The notes: generated from the letters alone by a model not told the origin. Numbered from the stretch's first letter, positions 25,583 through 35,325 are shown. The stretch is 64,000 nt of DNA from Edwardsiella anguillarum (GCF_008801815.1 NZ_VZOX01000008.1); one strand, 5' to 3'. Made by a program: numbers and translations.

Positions 25583-25656
25583 GCGGGCGTAGTTCAATGG
25601 TAGAACGAGAGCTTCCCAAGCTCTATACGAGGGTTCGATTCCCTTCGCCCGCTCCA
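25583..25656 (+). tRNA. glyU: tRNA-Gly (anticodon CCC)
   Basis: The 74-nt sequence folds as a full cloverleaf. The acceptor arm GCGGGCG pairs with CGCCCGC, the T-loop GGTTCGATTCC is standard, and CCA is encoded. The anticodon loop TTCCCAA reads CCC, for GGG codons. It closely matches E. coli glyU. It has its own promoter and terminator. Confidence 0.97.
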
Positions 25657-25664
25657 GATTTGCA

Positions 25665-25689
25665 AACCCTCGCCTCGGCGGGGGTTTTT
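25665..25689 (+). terminator. Terminator of tRNA-Gly
   Basis: The stem CCCTCGC (25667-25673) with GCGGGGG (25678-25684) is followed by five T; one pair is G-T. Confidence 0.75.
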
Positions 25690-25742
25690 GCTTTTCGGGC
25701 CCGGAGCGGGTCCCCCGGCATAGCCCGCGGCTTTCACGAGAT

Positions 25743-25771
25743 AAAAAAAGGGACAGGCCGTCGCCTGTCCC
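25743..25771 (-). terminator. Terminator of the coiled-coil/lipoprotein pair
   Basis: GGGACAGGC (25750-25758) and GCCTGTCCC (25763-25771) form a perfect 9-bp stem; on the minus strand it is followed by seven T. Confidence 0.9.
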
Positions 25772-25787
25772 ATCGCGTCAGAGCGGA

Positions 25788-26390
25788 TCAGTTAAACCAT
25801 CCGCTGGCCTTGTCTGCGGCGGCCTTGCCCGCATTCTCAATCCCGCTTCCCATCCGCTCCTTGAGGTGCTTATCGCCCTCGCTCTCGTTGCGAATGGCGT
25901 CGCCGACGGCGGATTTGTTGCTGATTTCAGCGCGTCGTTCAGCCGCATCCAGCTGCATCTGGTTTTTCTGCTCTTCATCCACCAGCTTGCTGCGGGCATG
26001 ATTACGGGCTTTGGACAGCTCCAGCTCCGCGCGGCGCGCGTCCATCTCCATTTTCATGTTCTCCAGCTCCATCTGTCGCAGCTGATCTTGGTAGGACTGC
26101 TCGCGCTGCTTATCGGCCATCCGTTCCTGATGCGCCTCCCGCTGTGCGGCAAGCTGCTGCTGCTCCCGCTTGAGGCGGGCTTGCGCGGCGGCACGCTGGT
26201 GCTGTGCGGCGACGGCCTGCTCATGGCGTAGGTGGGCCTGGCGGGCGGCTTCTTCCTGCGCCTGTCTGCTGGCCTCCTCTCTCACTCCCTGCTGTTCGGC
26301 GGCGGCGACCGCGTTTAGCTGGGATGAAAGCGGATTGGCGCAGGTCAGCGTCGGTATCGCCAGCAGCAGGGCGATTAATGGCTTGCGCAT
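25788..26390 (-). CDS. Putative periplasmic coiled-coil protein
   Basis: The function is not recognised; the protein may belong to a DUF5384-type family, but I am unsure. It has 200 residues. A signal peptide (MRKPLIALLLAIPTLTCA, cut near residue 18) points to the periplasm. Residues 25-160 are almost all charged or polar helix rich in Ala, Gln, Glu and Arg (for example EEASRQAQEEAARQAH), predicting one long coiled coil. The C-terminus has a short Ala/Gly-rich tail (NAGKAAADKASGWFN). It lies 12 bases after the glycine-zipper lipoprotein gene and shares its terminator, so the two are probably an envelope operon. Confidence 0.75.
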   Translation of the reverse strand: MRKPLIALLLAIPTLTCANPLSSQLNAVAAAEQQGVREEASRQAQEEAARQAHLRHEQAVAAQHQRAAAQARLKREQQQLAAQREAHQERMADKQREQSYQDQLRQMELENMKMEMDARRAELELSKARNHARSKLVDEEQKNQMQLDAAERRAEISNKSAVGDAIRNESEGDKHLKERMGSGIENAGKAAADKASGWFN

Positions 26391-26402
26391 ATTAGACCCC
26401 GC

Positions 26403-26918
26403 TTATGACTTTTTCGGGCAGGCCGCGTTTGGCTGGATACGGGTTTCCCCTTGCTCCATAGAGATCACCAGCGCGACACCCGGCTGGAACTGGCAGGTTT
26501 CGCCAACCTGAGTCGAGGTGTAGATCTTGCTGCCCTCTTTGTAGGTCAGGGAGACGCCGTGCACCAGTACCTTGTCTTTGACCAGTGAGCCCGCGGCGGC
26601 GCCGGTCGCGGCGCCGGCGGCACCGCCGGCAACGGCGCCGGCCTTGGAACCATGCCCCAGGTTGTAGCCGCCGGCGGCGCCGGCAACGGTGCCCAGGATC
26701 GCGCCGACGGTCTGCGCCATCTCTTTGTTCTCTTTATTATCTACAGCAACCTTGGCAGGCAGAATAGAAATAATATTGACGGTTTTGCTCTCCTGCTTCT
26801 GATTCAGCTGCGTCGGATTATAAACATCGGCGGCATATTGGTCCGCATTATTCATACAGCCGGAAAGGAATAAAGAGGAGGATAACGCTAGCAGTGCACA
26901 GGAAGTTTTTAATTTCAT
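26403..26918 (-). CDS. Glycine-zipper lipoprotein
   Basis: A 171-residue predicted outer-membrane lipoprotein. The lipobox LFLSGC places the lipidated cysteine at residue 21. The next residues are Met-Asn, not the Asp that retains lipoproteins in the inner membrane. A glycine-zipper segment (about residues 72-112, with GAILGTVAGAAGGYNLG and GGAAGAATGAAAG) resembles SlyB/Pal-like 17-kDa lipoproteins, but the rest does not match SlyB closely. The C-terminal domain contains two cysteines (GETCQF and NAACPKK) that may form a disulfide. It is the first gene of a two-gene unit with the coiled-coil protein. Role unknown; envelope integrity is only a guess. Confidence 0.8.
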   Translation of the reverse strand: MKLKTSCALLALSSSLFLSGCMNNADQYAADVYNPTQLNQKQESKTVNIISILPAKVAVDNKENKEMAQTVGAILGTVAGAAGGYNLGHGSKAGAVAGGAAGAATGAAAGSLVKDKVLVHGVSLTYKEGSKIYTSTQVGETCQFQPGVALVISMEQGETRIQPNAACPKKS

Positions 26919-27629
26919 TTAATATACCATTCTCTGTCAAAAAACGCATGGCGGCACGAGATGCCGCGGCGGAATATCGTTACGCAAGAGTTCTCTCGCC
27001 GTCTATGACGGTGAGTGGGAGGAAGAGGAGTTGGACAATCGAATTATTCTGCCGGTTTGATTATAAAAGTTGATGCATTTGCACTCTAGGACGATGATGC
27101 ATCGTCCCTGATGCAGCGCAAGGAACGACAGACTAATTTATAACTGATTGGATTTAACGCTTTTTATCTTCCGGGAGTGATTCTATGACCGATGTCTCAT
27201 GCTGTAAACCCTGAGGTTGGGCCATTGTGCTTTGGAAAATGCTTAACATTTGACTTAGTACGCTATTGCCGGCTGCTGATTTGGCTTAGTCCGCGGCGCT
27301 GAGGGGGATAAGGTATAATATATAAAATGAGTTAATGTGTTTGTCGTGTATTTACCGATAGACATAAACCGTTAGGTTATTTGACGATGGTCAAACTGGA
27401 GGGCGCAATAGTATAAAAAATGGTTTAATGTTGGCTTGGTTTTTTCAGTTTATTACATTCCTGTTGTCTGGTTTTCTCTATTATATTCCGTGTTGTTATT
27501 TTATGTTGTATAAAATAGTGGATTAAGCCCCAGTGCCGATAGTCGATCGACGTCTCTGTTCGTTAACCCGGCAGCGGAGGTATATCAGGATATCAACTGC
27601 CGGGTAAACGATGCCGTGGGCGGTGTGGT
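26919..27629. other. 711-base AT-rich gap without a recognised gene
   Basis: No credible coding frame was found on either strand. The right part of the minus side must hold the lipoprotein promoter. A TATAAT with good AT-rich context occurs near 27315 on the plus strand. ACCCGGCAG (27566-27574) and CTGCCGGGT (27597-27605) form a 9-bp inverted repeat with a 22-base loop just after lpxP on the minus strand, a possible terminator. A GGGAG followed by ATG at 27184 opens only a nine-codon frame. An unannotated small RNA is possible but not shown. Confidence 0.35.
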
Positions 27630-28556
27630 CTAACGGGTATACAGCGACGGCATGCCCTCTGGGCGGGTCTTAAAGCGGCGGTGTAGCCAGAGATACTGCT
27701 CTGGTGCACGCAGGATTTCGCGCTCGACGATGCGGTTCATGAAGGTGGCGGCCTGTACCATGTCGTGCGCCGGGTAGCCTTCCAGCTCGGGCTCGATAAT
27801 CAACTGATAGCCCTGAGCGTCGGGTTTGCGGATCAGGACGGTGGTCAGTATCACGGCGTTGGATAGCCGGGCCAGGGTGGCGGTGCCGTTGGTGGTGGCG
27901 GCGTTGCTGACGGCAAAGAATGGCGCAAAGGAGCTGCCGCGCGGGCCGTAGTCCTGATCGGGGGCGAACCAGACCGCCTCGCCGCTTTTCAGCGCTCCGA
28001 CGATCCCTTTCAAGTTTTTGCGATCCAGCATCTGTTTATTGCCGCGCGAGCGCCCGCGGGTCTGTAGATATTCCAGCACCGGGTTGTTATGCGGGCGGTA
28101 GACCGCCATCATGGGGTTGCACAGCCCCATGACCCGTCCCCCGAGATCGAGCGACATAAAGTGGACGCCGACGACCAATACCCCTTTCCCTTTCGCGCGC
28201 GCCGCCTGCATATGCTCCAGGCCAGAGACATCGAACCAGCGGCGGATGCGGCGATCTGACCAAAACCAGGCGATGCCGAGCTCAAACAGTGAGATCCCCA
28301 GGGACTTAAAGTTTTCCCGGACGATGTGTTCGATCTGCGCCGGCGTCTTCTGTGGAAAGCATAGCGTCAGGTTTTGACGGGCGATGGAGGCGCGCCGGGC
28401 CATCAGCCGCATGGCGCACAGGCCCAGAAAGCGCCCCAGGGCGCAGATCCAGCGGTAGGGCATCTGTACCAGCAGGTAGAGCAGGCCGATACCCAGCCAC
28501 AGGCTAAGGTAGCGGGGATGCAGGTACGCCTGGCGGAAGTGAAACGGCTTTTTCAT
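27630..28556 (-). CDS. lpxP: Lipid A palmitoleoyl/lauroyl acyltransferase (LpxP/LpxL type)
   Basis: This 308-residue inner-membrane enzyme adds a secondary acyl chain to Kdo2-lipid IVA. It shows the acyltransferase HX4D motif as His132 and Asp137 in VGVHFMSLD, an N-terminal membrane anchor (about residues 17-45), and the conserved YRPHNNP, WFAPDQDYG and LWLHRRFKTRP blocks. Overall it resembles E. coli LpxP, the cold-induced palmitoleoyl form, more than LpxL, but the two are hard to separate by eye. Single-gene unit with long non-coding flanks. Confidence 0.9.
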   Translation of the reverse strand: MKKPFHFRQAYLHPRYLSLWLGIGLLYLLVQMPYRWICALGRFLGLCAMRLMARRASIARQNLTLCFPQKTPAQIEHIVRENFKSLGISLFELGIAWFWSDRRIRRWFDVSGLEHMQAARAKGKGVLVVGVHFMSLDLGGRVMGLCNPMMAVYRPHNNPVLEYLQTRGRSRGNKQMLDRKNLKGIVGALKSGEAVWFAPDQDYGPRGSSFAPFFAVSNAATTNGTATLARLSNAVILTTVLIRKPDAQGYQLIIEPELEGYPAHDMVQAATFMNRIVEREILRAPEQYLWLHRRFKTRPEGMPSLYTR

Positions 28557-29119
28557 TGAAAACCTTATTTTTATCTATTGGACTGCTTATTATTTTTATC
28601 GCGATGGCAGGATGGTGCAGCCATGGTTTTTTGATGTTATTTTTATCTGTGTCTTTGGGTGTTGATATCTATCTATTTAATTAATGTGCCTCTATTTCCT
28701 ATATATATTGACAGGTTTTATGACGCTTCTTTTGTATTATGCCTGTTTCCAGCCATGGTGACGCCGCGGAGAGGGGAGCATGTCCGCTGATCTCTGATTT
28801 TCAGATAAAACCTACTGTTAGCGGGTAAACGGCGCATCAGAGAAGAAGGCCGGCGGGAAGACCCCCGGGAGCTTAGGTCGAATAAATGCGGAATGTTTGC
28901 CCTATGGCTGCAAACCAGCATCGCATTAACTCACGCACGGGGGGTTTTAGCAAGTTCTATTTTGTCAGGATAGTGCGGTAGAGGTAGAGGATTAGTCTGA
29001 TAAATATTGTTGCGCTAGTGATATATAAAATATATTCACCTGGTACCGTTTGATTTAAGCGTATCCGGAGTGGCGAAGGGCGGCGTTGCCGCGGCCCCTC
29101 GCTTACCGATAGGCGGGCG
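28557..29119. other. 563-base gap between lpxP and the chondroitin lyase locus
   Basis: This is the junction between the lipid A gene and the lyase locus. The left 150 bases are very AT-rich and probably hold the lpxP promoter. A 67-codon frame at 28718-28921 (minus) has an unlikely composition and no ribosome-binding site. TTGACA at about 28709 is an isolated -35-like hexamer with no well-spaced -10. I saw no strong terminator for the lyase operon. Confidence 0.3.
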
Positions 29120-32100
29120 TTAGCCGCGGTTGAGCGTTAGCTCCAGCGGCTGCGCGGCGCGGGTGGTGACGCGCAGCAAGGTATTATCGCCCTGGCGGAT
29201 CAGGCTGGCGCCGCTGGCCGGCTGCGCCAGCTGCCAGTGCCCTTTCAGCGTCAGCTGTGCGTGCTGGGGCGTCGGCTCACTGCTGCGCCAGGGACGGGAG
29301 TAGATGCTGACCTCTTTCTGTTTGCCGTCGGCGCCGCGCTGTTCGGGATCGTCCCCCTGATACAGCGCCAGATCCGGGTTGACGATGCTCAGGCGCAGGG
29401 TGTCTTCGCCCGGCGCCAGCATGGCCATCAGCGGCGCGTCGACGGCGAGCAGCAGACCGTCGCCCTGGCGCTGGGCGGCGCGGAAGAAGGCGTAGCCCTC
29501 CTGCCCGCTGTTCTGATCGCGGACGGCGTGCAGCGTGTCGTCCTTTTGCAGAACCCGGTAGGCGGGGGCCTTGGCACCGGGATCATCGATAGTGATGGCA
29601 TACTCATATCCCTGCTGCTGCGGCGCGGTGCCGTGCAGCAGGCTGGCGACGGCAAACAGCCCCTGCGTCGGCGCATCGTTGCGATCGTCGACGGAGTGCT
29701 GCTGGCGGTAGCTGACCCGTACCTGCTGACCCGCCGGTAGCCAGTAGCTGTTACCCGCCGGATCGACCAGATGGGCCGCGCCCTGCAGCGTCCGCAGGCT
29801 GTCCGGCTGATTGATTCGCTCTCCGTTGACGCCGATCGGCTGCTGCTGTGGGACGGCAAACTGGAACAGGGTGGTCTCTGTCGGGTGCTGACTGTCGCTG
29901 TTACTAATGCCGGAGCCCAGGGCGATCACGCGGTTATCGAACAGGAAGTAGGATTTATTCGCGCGCAGACTCTCCTGCCCATACTTGCTGTGGCCGTGCA
30001 GCTTCATCGCAAACATGCTGTTGCCGTCCAGGGCGTTGGCGCCAGCGTAGTTTTCCGTCGACAGCAGCATCTCCTCAATGCCCGCCCCCGGCAGCTGGTT
30101 CAGCTGTGCCTTGAGTTGAGGATAGGGCAGGATCACCGTCGTGGTGCCCGGATAGCGGTTCCAGTCCCAGCCCGCGTGGCGGAATCCCTGTTGTGCCTTA
30201 TCGGCCGGGATGATCTCCAACTGACCATACTGTAGGTATCGGCCATAGCGGTTGTTCTTCTCATAGCTTTCGTTACCCACCAGATAGCGACTGAAACCGC
30301 GGGCGATGGCCAGCCAGGATCGGCCGTCGCTCTGCTGTCCTGCGCGGCGCTGGATGGCCATCGCCGCATAGTTCATCGCCCAGGCGCCGCTGGGCTCGGC
30401 CTCGGCGGCGATCGCGGCGAACTGCGCCTCTCCGGCCAGACGGGCATAGGCGGCGGCCAGCGCTGGATCGACCGGCTGACTGCCGTCCGGGGTACCGGCC
30501 AGCGCCATCCACTTAAACGGCGCAATGGTAATGCTGTGCAGGCCGGTGGGATGCCGGCCGCTGAGGGTCAGCGGGATCTGGGTCTCTTTGGTGTAGATGC
30601 GCATTTTTAGCAGCACCTCTTTCAGTCGCTGGTGCGCCTCCGTCGGCAGGCGGAAAGGCGAGCTACTCATGGCGTAGACCGTCGGTGCCAGTCCGCCGAA
30701 GGCATCCTTAGCGTAGGCCGGGTAGTGCTGAGAGTGATGGAAGATAGCGCCATCGGGCTTAAAGCCGCCGCCGACCCCCCTGGAGCTTAATACGGTTTTC
30801 GCCAGCCACTGGCTGGTCTGGGCCAGCAGCGCGTCGCGCTGGGCGGGATCGGGTAGCATCAGAATGCTCTTCACCATCCACTGTAGCTGGGTGTTGAGGA
30901 TGTCCACATTGGCATCCACAATGTCTGCCGCAGGTTCAAAGATGCGCCCGGTGGCGTTGTACCACATCATGGCCTGCTGCGTCGGCGCTAGCAGATGGTG
31001 CTGGGCCAGCAGGTTGCGCTGAACAAACCAGGCGTCGAACAGCTCCCGGGTCTGATAGCCGACGTGGGTGATGATCTGGTAGCCGCTGCCGCGGGCGAAG
31101 CCCTGATCGAGGACATAGCGGGTGGTATCCAGGAACTGGCGCTGCAGCGCGTCGCGCTGCTGTGCCGTCAGGCTGTCGCTGCGCAGGTAGCGCGCGCTTT
31201 GCAGCAGCGTTTTGCCGACGTCGCGAATGGGATTTCCCGCGGTGAGGGCATCGAGGGTCTGCGGGGTGAAGATCCCCTTCACCTTCATAAAGTGTTGGCG
31301 GTTAGGGTGGTCGAGCGGGGTTCCACCGACGGTACCATCCGCCAGCGTACGGATGCCCAGACGGCGGTAGGCCTCAAGGTTCTGCTCGATCTGTTCGGGG
31401 CTGACGCGGCTGTCGCTGCGGATCCCCTGGTAATCGTCGAAGCGACGGTACAGCGAGGCGCTCGGACCGCTGCTGTCGCTGAACGCGACATCGAAGTTGA
31501 GGGTGGGGAAGCGCTGACGCAGCATCTCGTCATACATCAGCAGCGCGCTCCAGTTTTTGCTGACCATGTCGTTGACCGCGCGATTGGCAAACGGCGTCGT
31601 ATAGTCGGGGAGCGGCCAGCGGTTATCCACCGGCACCGCCGGCATCAGCTGATCAAAATAGAGCGTGCCGGCCTGGGTCGGCGCGGTGATGGTCAGACGA
31701 TCCATCGCGGCGCTCGGCGTACCCTGCATATCGCGATAGGGGACGGCGATGCCGCGCCAGCCCTGAAAGTTGAGGCTGGCCTGAAAGTGGGCGTCGCTGC
31801 GTTCGCCCTGGCCAAAGCGGAAGGTGAGCGTATCGTCGACGGGCCGCTCGTTGTAAACCCAGACCATAAAGGTCAGCGGGGTTGCGCTGTCGGCGGCGTC
31901 GCGGTAGCTGATTGGGGTCTTCACGGTCAGGGTGGCGCCGGGCTGATAGCGCCACTGCAGCGCATGCTGCCCATCTTTGGCGCGCAGATCGCTGATGCGT
32001 AGCGTGGCATTATGGGTGGAGATCGACGCCGGCAGCGTCTGTTCAAACAGATAGACGTGACCGGCGCCCGGCTCCTGGCTGACCGAGGGCAGGGCGGCGC

Positions 32101-32188
32101 AGAGGGGAGCGGACAGACAGGCCAGCAGCCCCAGGGTGATGGTATTGATGCCGTAATGGTTGTGCATGGGCAGGTATCCCGTAATCAA
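29120..32188 (-). CDS. Chondroitin sulfate ABC exolyase (PL8)
   Basis: The 1022-residue protein closely matches Proteus vulgaris chondroitinase ABC II over its whole length. It trims unsaturated disaccharides from ends of chondroitin and dermatan oligosaccharides. A signal peptide ends near LCA-ALPSV (residue 31), so it is exported. Order: N-terminal carbohydrate-binding-like jelly roll (to about 200), alpha-toroid lyase domain, C-terminal beta-sandwich. The catalytic segment FHHSQHYPAY holds the likely His485 and Tyr492; LSGRHPTGLH and SYEKNNRYGRY supply the Arg and Glu. ATG 32167 is an alternative start. It lies 40 bases after the endolyase and is the last gene of the unit. Confidence 0.95.
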   Translation of the reverse strand: MITGYLPMHNHYGINTITLGLLACLSAPLCAALPSVSQEPGAGHVYLFEQTLPASISTHNATLRISDLRAKDGQHALQWRYQPGATLTVKTPISYRDAADSATPLTFMVWVYNERPVDDTLTFRFGQGERSDAHFQASLNFQGWRGIAVPYRDMQGTPSAAMDRLTITAPTQAGTLYFDQLMPAVPVDNRWPLPDYTTPFANRAVNDMVSKNWSALLMYDEMLRQRFPTLNFDVAFSDSSGPSASLYRRFDDYQGIRSDSRVSPEQIEQNLEAYRRLGIRTLADGTVGGTPLDHPNRQHFMKVKGIFTPQTLDALTAGNPIRDVGKTLLQSARYLRSDSLTAQQRDALQRQFLDTTRYVLDQGFARGSGYQIITHVGYQTRELFDAWFVQRNLLAQHHLLAPTQQAMMWYNATGRIFEPAADIVDANVDILNTQLQWMVKSILMLPDPAQRDALLAQTSQWLAKTVLSSRGVGGGFKPDGAIFHHSQHYPAYAKDAFGGLAPTVYAMSSSPFRLPTEAHQRLKEVLLKMRIYTKETQIPLTLSGRHPTGLHSITIAPFKWMALAGTPDGSQPVDPALAAAYARLAGEAQFAAIAAEAEPSGAWAMNYAAMAIQRRAGQQSDGRSWLAIARGFSRYLVGNESYEKNNRYGRYLQYGQLEIIPADKAQQGFRHAGWDWNRYPGTTTVILPYPQLKAQLNQLPGAGIEEMLLSTENYAGANALDGNSMFAMKLHGHSKYGQESLRANKSYFLFDNRVIALGSGISNSDSQHPTETTLFQFAVPQQQPIGVNGERINQPDSLRTLQGAAHLVDPAGNSYWLPAGQQVRVSYRQQHSVDDRNDAPTQGLFAVASLLHGTAPQQQGYEYAITIDDPGAKAPAYRVLQKDDTLHAVRDQNSGQEGYAFFRAAQRQGDGLLLAVDAPLMAMLAPGEDTLRLSIVNPDLALYQGDDPEQRGADGKQKEVSIYSRPWRSSEPTPQHAQLTLKGHWQLAQPASGASLIRQGDNTLLRVTTRAAQPLELTLNRG

Positions 32189-32228
32189 GCGTGGGCGGTG
32201 CGGACGGGAGGCCCCGTCCGCGATCCGG

Positions 32229-35200
32229 TTAGGGCATTTTCTTCAACGCAATCTGCTGTGGAATGCCGAAGTCGATGCTGAACCGCAGGCGGGTTTCGTC
32301 GCCGCGCGTGGCGCAGGCGATCCCGTCGACCGGCGTGGCAGGCTGCCAGCGTCCCCGCAGGGTGACCTCGATCGTGACCGGTTTCGCCGCCTTCTGGCGC
32401 GTCATGTTCAGATCCGGCGTCACGGCACTGAGCACCAGGCCGCCGTCCTGCGGCCGGGTCATCACGATGGCCGGGCGGTTGACGCCGATCACCGGCCCCT
32501 CCTTCAGGGTTTGCGCCCGGTAAAAGGCATAGCCGGTGACCTGGCTGGCGTTGTCGCGGATCACGTGTACGCCATCCCGGCTGCGGATAACCGTGAAGGG
32601 TGCATTCCCCTGCTTCAGCTGCTGCGCCAGCTCGCGCATGCGCTGCGGCGTGGCGTCAAGCACTACCAGGTACTGATAGGTGCCGTTCTTGACCGCCGTA
32701 CCGTGATTGAGCCAGGCGACGCTGAACTCCCCCTCCGTCGGGGCCATGCTCTTATTATCGGCGGAGCGCTGCAGCTGGCGGCGCACCTCTGCCGTCGGCC
32801 CCTGCACCAGCAGGTAGCCGTTGCCATCGGCGTCGATCAGCCAGTCGCCGTTCTGCAGGTTGCCCTGCCAGGCGGCTGCGTCGATACGCTGACCGTTGAC
32901 CCAGATGGCGCTGTCGCGCCCCGGGGCGTTGGCCAGCTGGAACAAGGTGGTCTCCAGCGCGTGTTTACCGTCGCTGCTGTTCAGATCGCTGCCGACCATG
33001 ATCAGGCGGTCATCAACGGCCAGGACGCTTTTCAGCGCGCTCAACGCCTGATCGAAGCTGGGCTGATCACGCATCGGACGCAGATCGAAGGCCAGCATGC
33101 CGTAGCGGCCATCCAGCGACGAGGCGCCGCTGAATGGGTGAGCACCGCGCTGCATCAGGGTGTGGCGATTCGGGCTGTTGAGCGCCTCCAGCGGCAGGTG
33201 CAGCGTGGTCGCCCCCGGCATGCGGTTCCAGTCCCATCCCGCCTGGCGGTAGCCCTGCTCCTCCTGCGGGCCGTGAGAGACGATCTGGACGACGCCGTGG
33301 CTCTGGTAGCGGCCATAGCGGTTGTCCTTAAGGTAGATCTCAGAGGACCAGACGTTGCTGTTAAACGCCTTCAGGGTCACCATCTTGTCGCGCCAGCGAT
33401 GAATGCCGAAGGCGCCGCCGTTGAAGGCATAGAACCCCTGCGGCAGTGCCGCCGGTTGAAGGGGCTCGCCGAACAGGGTCTTCGCATCCGCCGCCGTCTT
33501 ATTCGCCAGGCGCAGGTAGATGGCGGCTAGGGTGGCGTCAGGCCGTTTGCCGTAGGACATGGCCAGCCAGTAATAGGCGTTGGTCAGACTCTCCAGCGAG
33601 GGGGAGTTAAACGGGTGGCGCCCGGCCAGCGAGATACCGGTCTGCGGGTTGCTGTAGATCCAGGCGGCCACCATGGCCTGTTTGAGCTTGTCCAGCCCGT
33701 CCTGCTGCAGGGCGAAGGGGGTGCCGCGTAGCAGATAGGCCAGCTGGGCCGCATTCTTGAACGCCGGGAAGGAGTAGCCCGGGTAGTTCCCCTCATGGCG
33801 CCAGGCGGTGCCGTCGGGACGCAGGCCGTCGTTACTGCCCGGCGGCGTCTGGGCCAGAGCATCGCTGATGTAATGGCTGAAGCTGTTTAGCAGGTCGATA
33901 CGCTGCTGCGGGTCGGGCTCCAGCAGCAGCAGGGCCAGATGCTGGCGCGACAGGGTATTGAAGTAGTCCAGGTTGCTGCTCTCGGGCCCGACCTTCATGT
34001 CGAAGCTAGCCTTAAACTCGCGTGAGTACCACAGCAGGGCGTCGTAGACCGGCTGCGTTAGCTTGGCCTGATCCAGCACCGGGTTCATCAGCAGCGCCGA
34101 GATGTACCACCAGCGGGCGCTGTAGCCCCAGTGGTGGGTGGTGACCAGACCGCTGCCCTGGGCGAAGCCCTGGTCGAGCAGGTGACGGGTCATCAGCAGA
34201 TACATATCGGCCAGCTGGCGCTGCACGGCAGGATCGCGGCTTTGACGATAGGCGTGGCTGATGTTGAACATCAGCGTGGTGTAGTCGCCTAGGATGACGT
34301 AGCGATCGAACTTGGCCTTATCCTGCGCGCTCAGGTGCTCCGGCTGGTAAAGGATCTTCTGTTTATCGGTGATCAGGTGGCGGCCGCTGAGGGTGCCGTC
34401 GGCGGCCTGGCGGATCTGCAGGGCGTCGAAGGCGGCGCGCAGTTTGCCCAGATCCGCCTCGGCTTTCAGGGTGCTGTCCTGCGGGCCGTTGACGAATTCG
34501 TCGATCAGGCGCTGGCGGATCAACTCGACGCCGGCCTGGCTGGCGGGTGTCATCGCCAGCGTCGGCGTGGCGCGATGGAACTGGATCTCCGGCTCGGTAT
34601 AGCGGGTTTTGACATGGTAGTCAGACCATTGATAGCGTGCGTCATCCACCGAGATCATCACCCGGTCAATGAACAGGCGGCCTGACTTCTCGCCGGACGG
34701 CGCTCGGAAGCGAATGGTGTCGATGCGATCGCCGAGGGTGCGGCCCACGCTGGGCTCCGCCGCGTCCTCGTCGCTGCGTACGCCGGCGCCGCTCATCTCC
34801 CGGTTGGCCAGATCGTTGTTCAGCGAGACGCCGACGGCGCGCCAGCCGCGGAAGTTCAGCTTGACCTGGGTGCCGGCGTCGGCCTCATTGGTGCCGTTCA
34901 GGCCATTGCCAAGATCGACGGTCAGGACGCCATCGATGGGATGCTCGTTATAGATCCAGAAGGAGAGGACCGGTGTGGCGGCCCGTCCCCAAATCTTGGA
35001 GACCTGGGCATCCGTTGGAATATTCATGGCGTGGCGCAGCAGCAGGCTGCCGCCGCGCTGCCAGTCCCAGACCAGCGCCCGTTCCCCCATGATGGCGCGC
35101 TTATCGCTCAGGGCGACGCGCGAGCCGGATGTGGTGGTGATGTCACGGAGATCTTCCGGCTGATCAAAGCTGTAGATCTGCGAGCGCATCATCTCGGCGC

Positions 35201-35297
35201 GATCGCGGGCGTTGGCGTCCGGGGCCGCCGTGGCCGCCGCGTTGAGTAGCAGGGCGGCGATGGAGGCCGCCAGCAGGGTGCGATGCATGGATAACAT
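32229..35297 (-). CDS. Chondroitin sulfate ABC endolyase (PL8)
   Basis: The 1022-residue protein matches Proteus vulgaris chondroitinase ABC I end to end. It cuts chondroitin sulfates A and C and dermatan sulfate internally by beta-elimination. The signal peptide covers about residues 1-24 (NAAATA-APDAN). All four catalytic residues of the Proteus enzyme are at identical numbers: His501 and Tyr508 in WRHEGNYPGY, Arg560 in LAGRHPFNSP and Glu653 in WSSEIYLKDN. The N-terminal binding domain has NFRGWRAVGVSLNNDL. It is 28 bases after the autotransporter gene and 40 before the exolyase gene, so the pair should work in sequence in the periplasm or outside the cell. Confidence 0.97.
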   Translation of the reverse strand: MLSMHRTLLAASIAALLLNAAATAAPDANARDRAEMMRSQIYSFDQPEDLRDITTTSGSRVALSDKRAIMGERALVWDWQRGGSLLLRHAMNIPTDAQVSKIWGRAATPVLSFWIYNEHPIDGVLTVDLGNGLNGTNEADAGTQVKLNFRGWRAVGVSLNNDLANREMSGAGVRSDEDAAEPSVGRTLGDRIDTIRFRAPSGEKSGRLFIDRVMISVDDARYQWSDYHVKTRYTEPEIQFHRATPTLAMTPASQAGVELIRQRLIDEFVNGPQDSTLKAEADLGKLRAAFDALQIRQAADGTLSGRHLITDKQKILYQPEHLSAQDKAKFDRYVILGDYTTLMFNISHAYRQSRDPAVQRQLADMYLLMTRHLLDQGFAQGSGLVTTHHWGYSARWWYISALLMNPVLDQAKLTQPVYDALLWYSREFKASFDMKVGPESSNLDYFNTLSRQHLALLLLEPDPQQRIDLLNSFSHYISDALAQTPPGSNDGLRPDGTAWRHEGNYPGYSFPAFKNAAQLAYLLRGTPFALQQDGLDKLKQAMVAAWIYSNPQTGISLAGRHPFNSPSLESLTNAYYWLAMSYGKRPDATLAAIYLRLANKTAADAKTLFGEPLQPAALPQGFYAFNGGAFGIHRWRDKMVTLKAFNSNVWSSEIYLKDNRYGRYQSHGVVQIVSHGPQEEQGYRQAGWDWNRMPGATTLHLPLEALNSPNRHTLMQRGAHPFSGASSLDGRYGMLAFDLRPMRDQPSFDQALSALKSVLAVDDRLIMVGSDLNSSDGKHALETTLFQLANAPGRDSAIWVNGQRIDAAAWQGNLQNGDWLIDADGNGYLLVQGPTAEVRRQLQRSADNKSMAPTEGEFSVAWLNHGTAVKNGTYQYLVVLDATPQRMRELAQQLKQGNAPFTVIRSRDGVHVIRDNASQVTGYAFYRAQTLKEGPVIGVNRPAIVMTRPQDGGLVLSAVTPDLNMTRQKAAKPVTIEVTLRGRWQPATPVDGIACATRGDETRLRFSIDFGIPQQIALKKMP

Positions 35298-35325
35298 GGT
35301 AGATTCCCTTTCCCAAGTGCGCCGA

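Noticed and set aside
25583..25656. tRNA-Gly as an island attachment site
   Set aside because: No integrase and no visible repeat of the tRNA 3' end nearby; only a suggestive location.
32160..33530. A 456-codon plus-strand frame opposite the endolyase gene
   Set aside because: Antisense shadow of a fully conserved lyase; no ribosome-binding site or recognisable domain.
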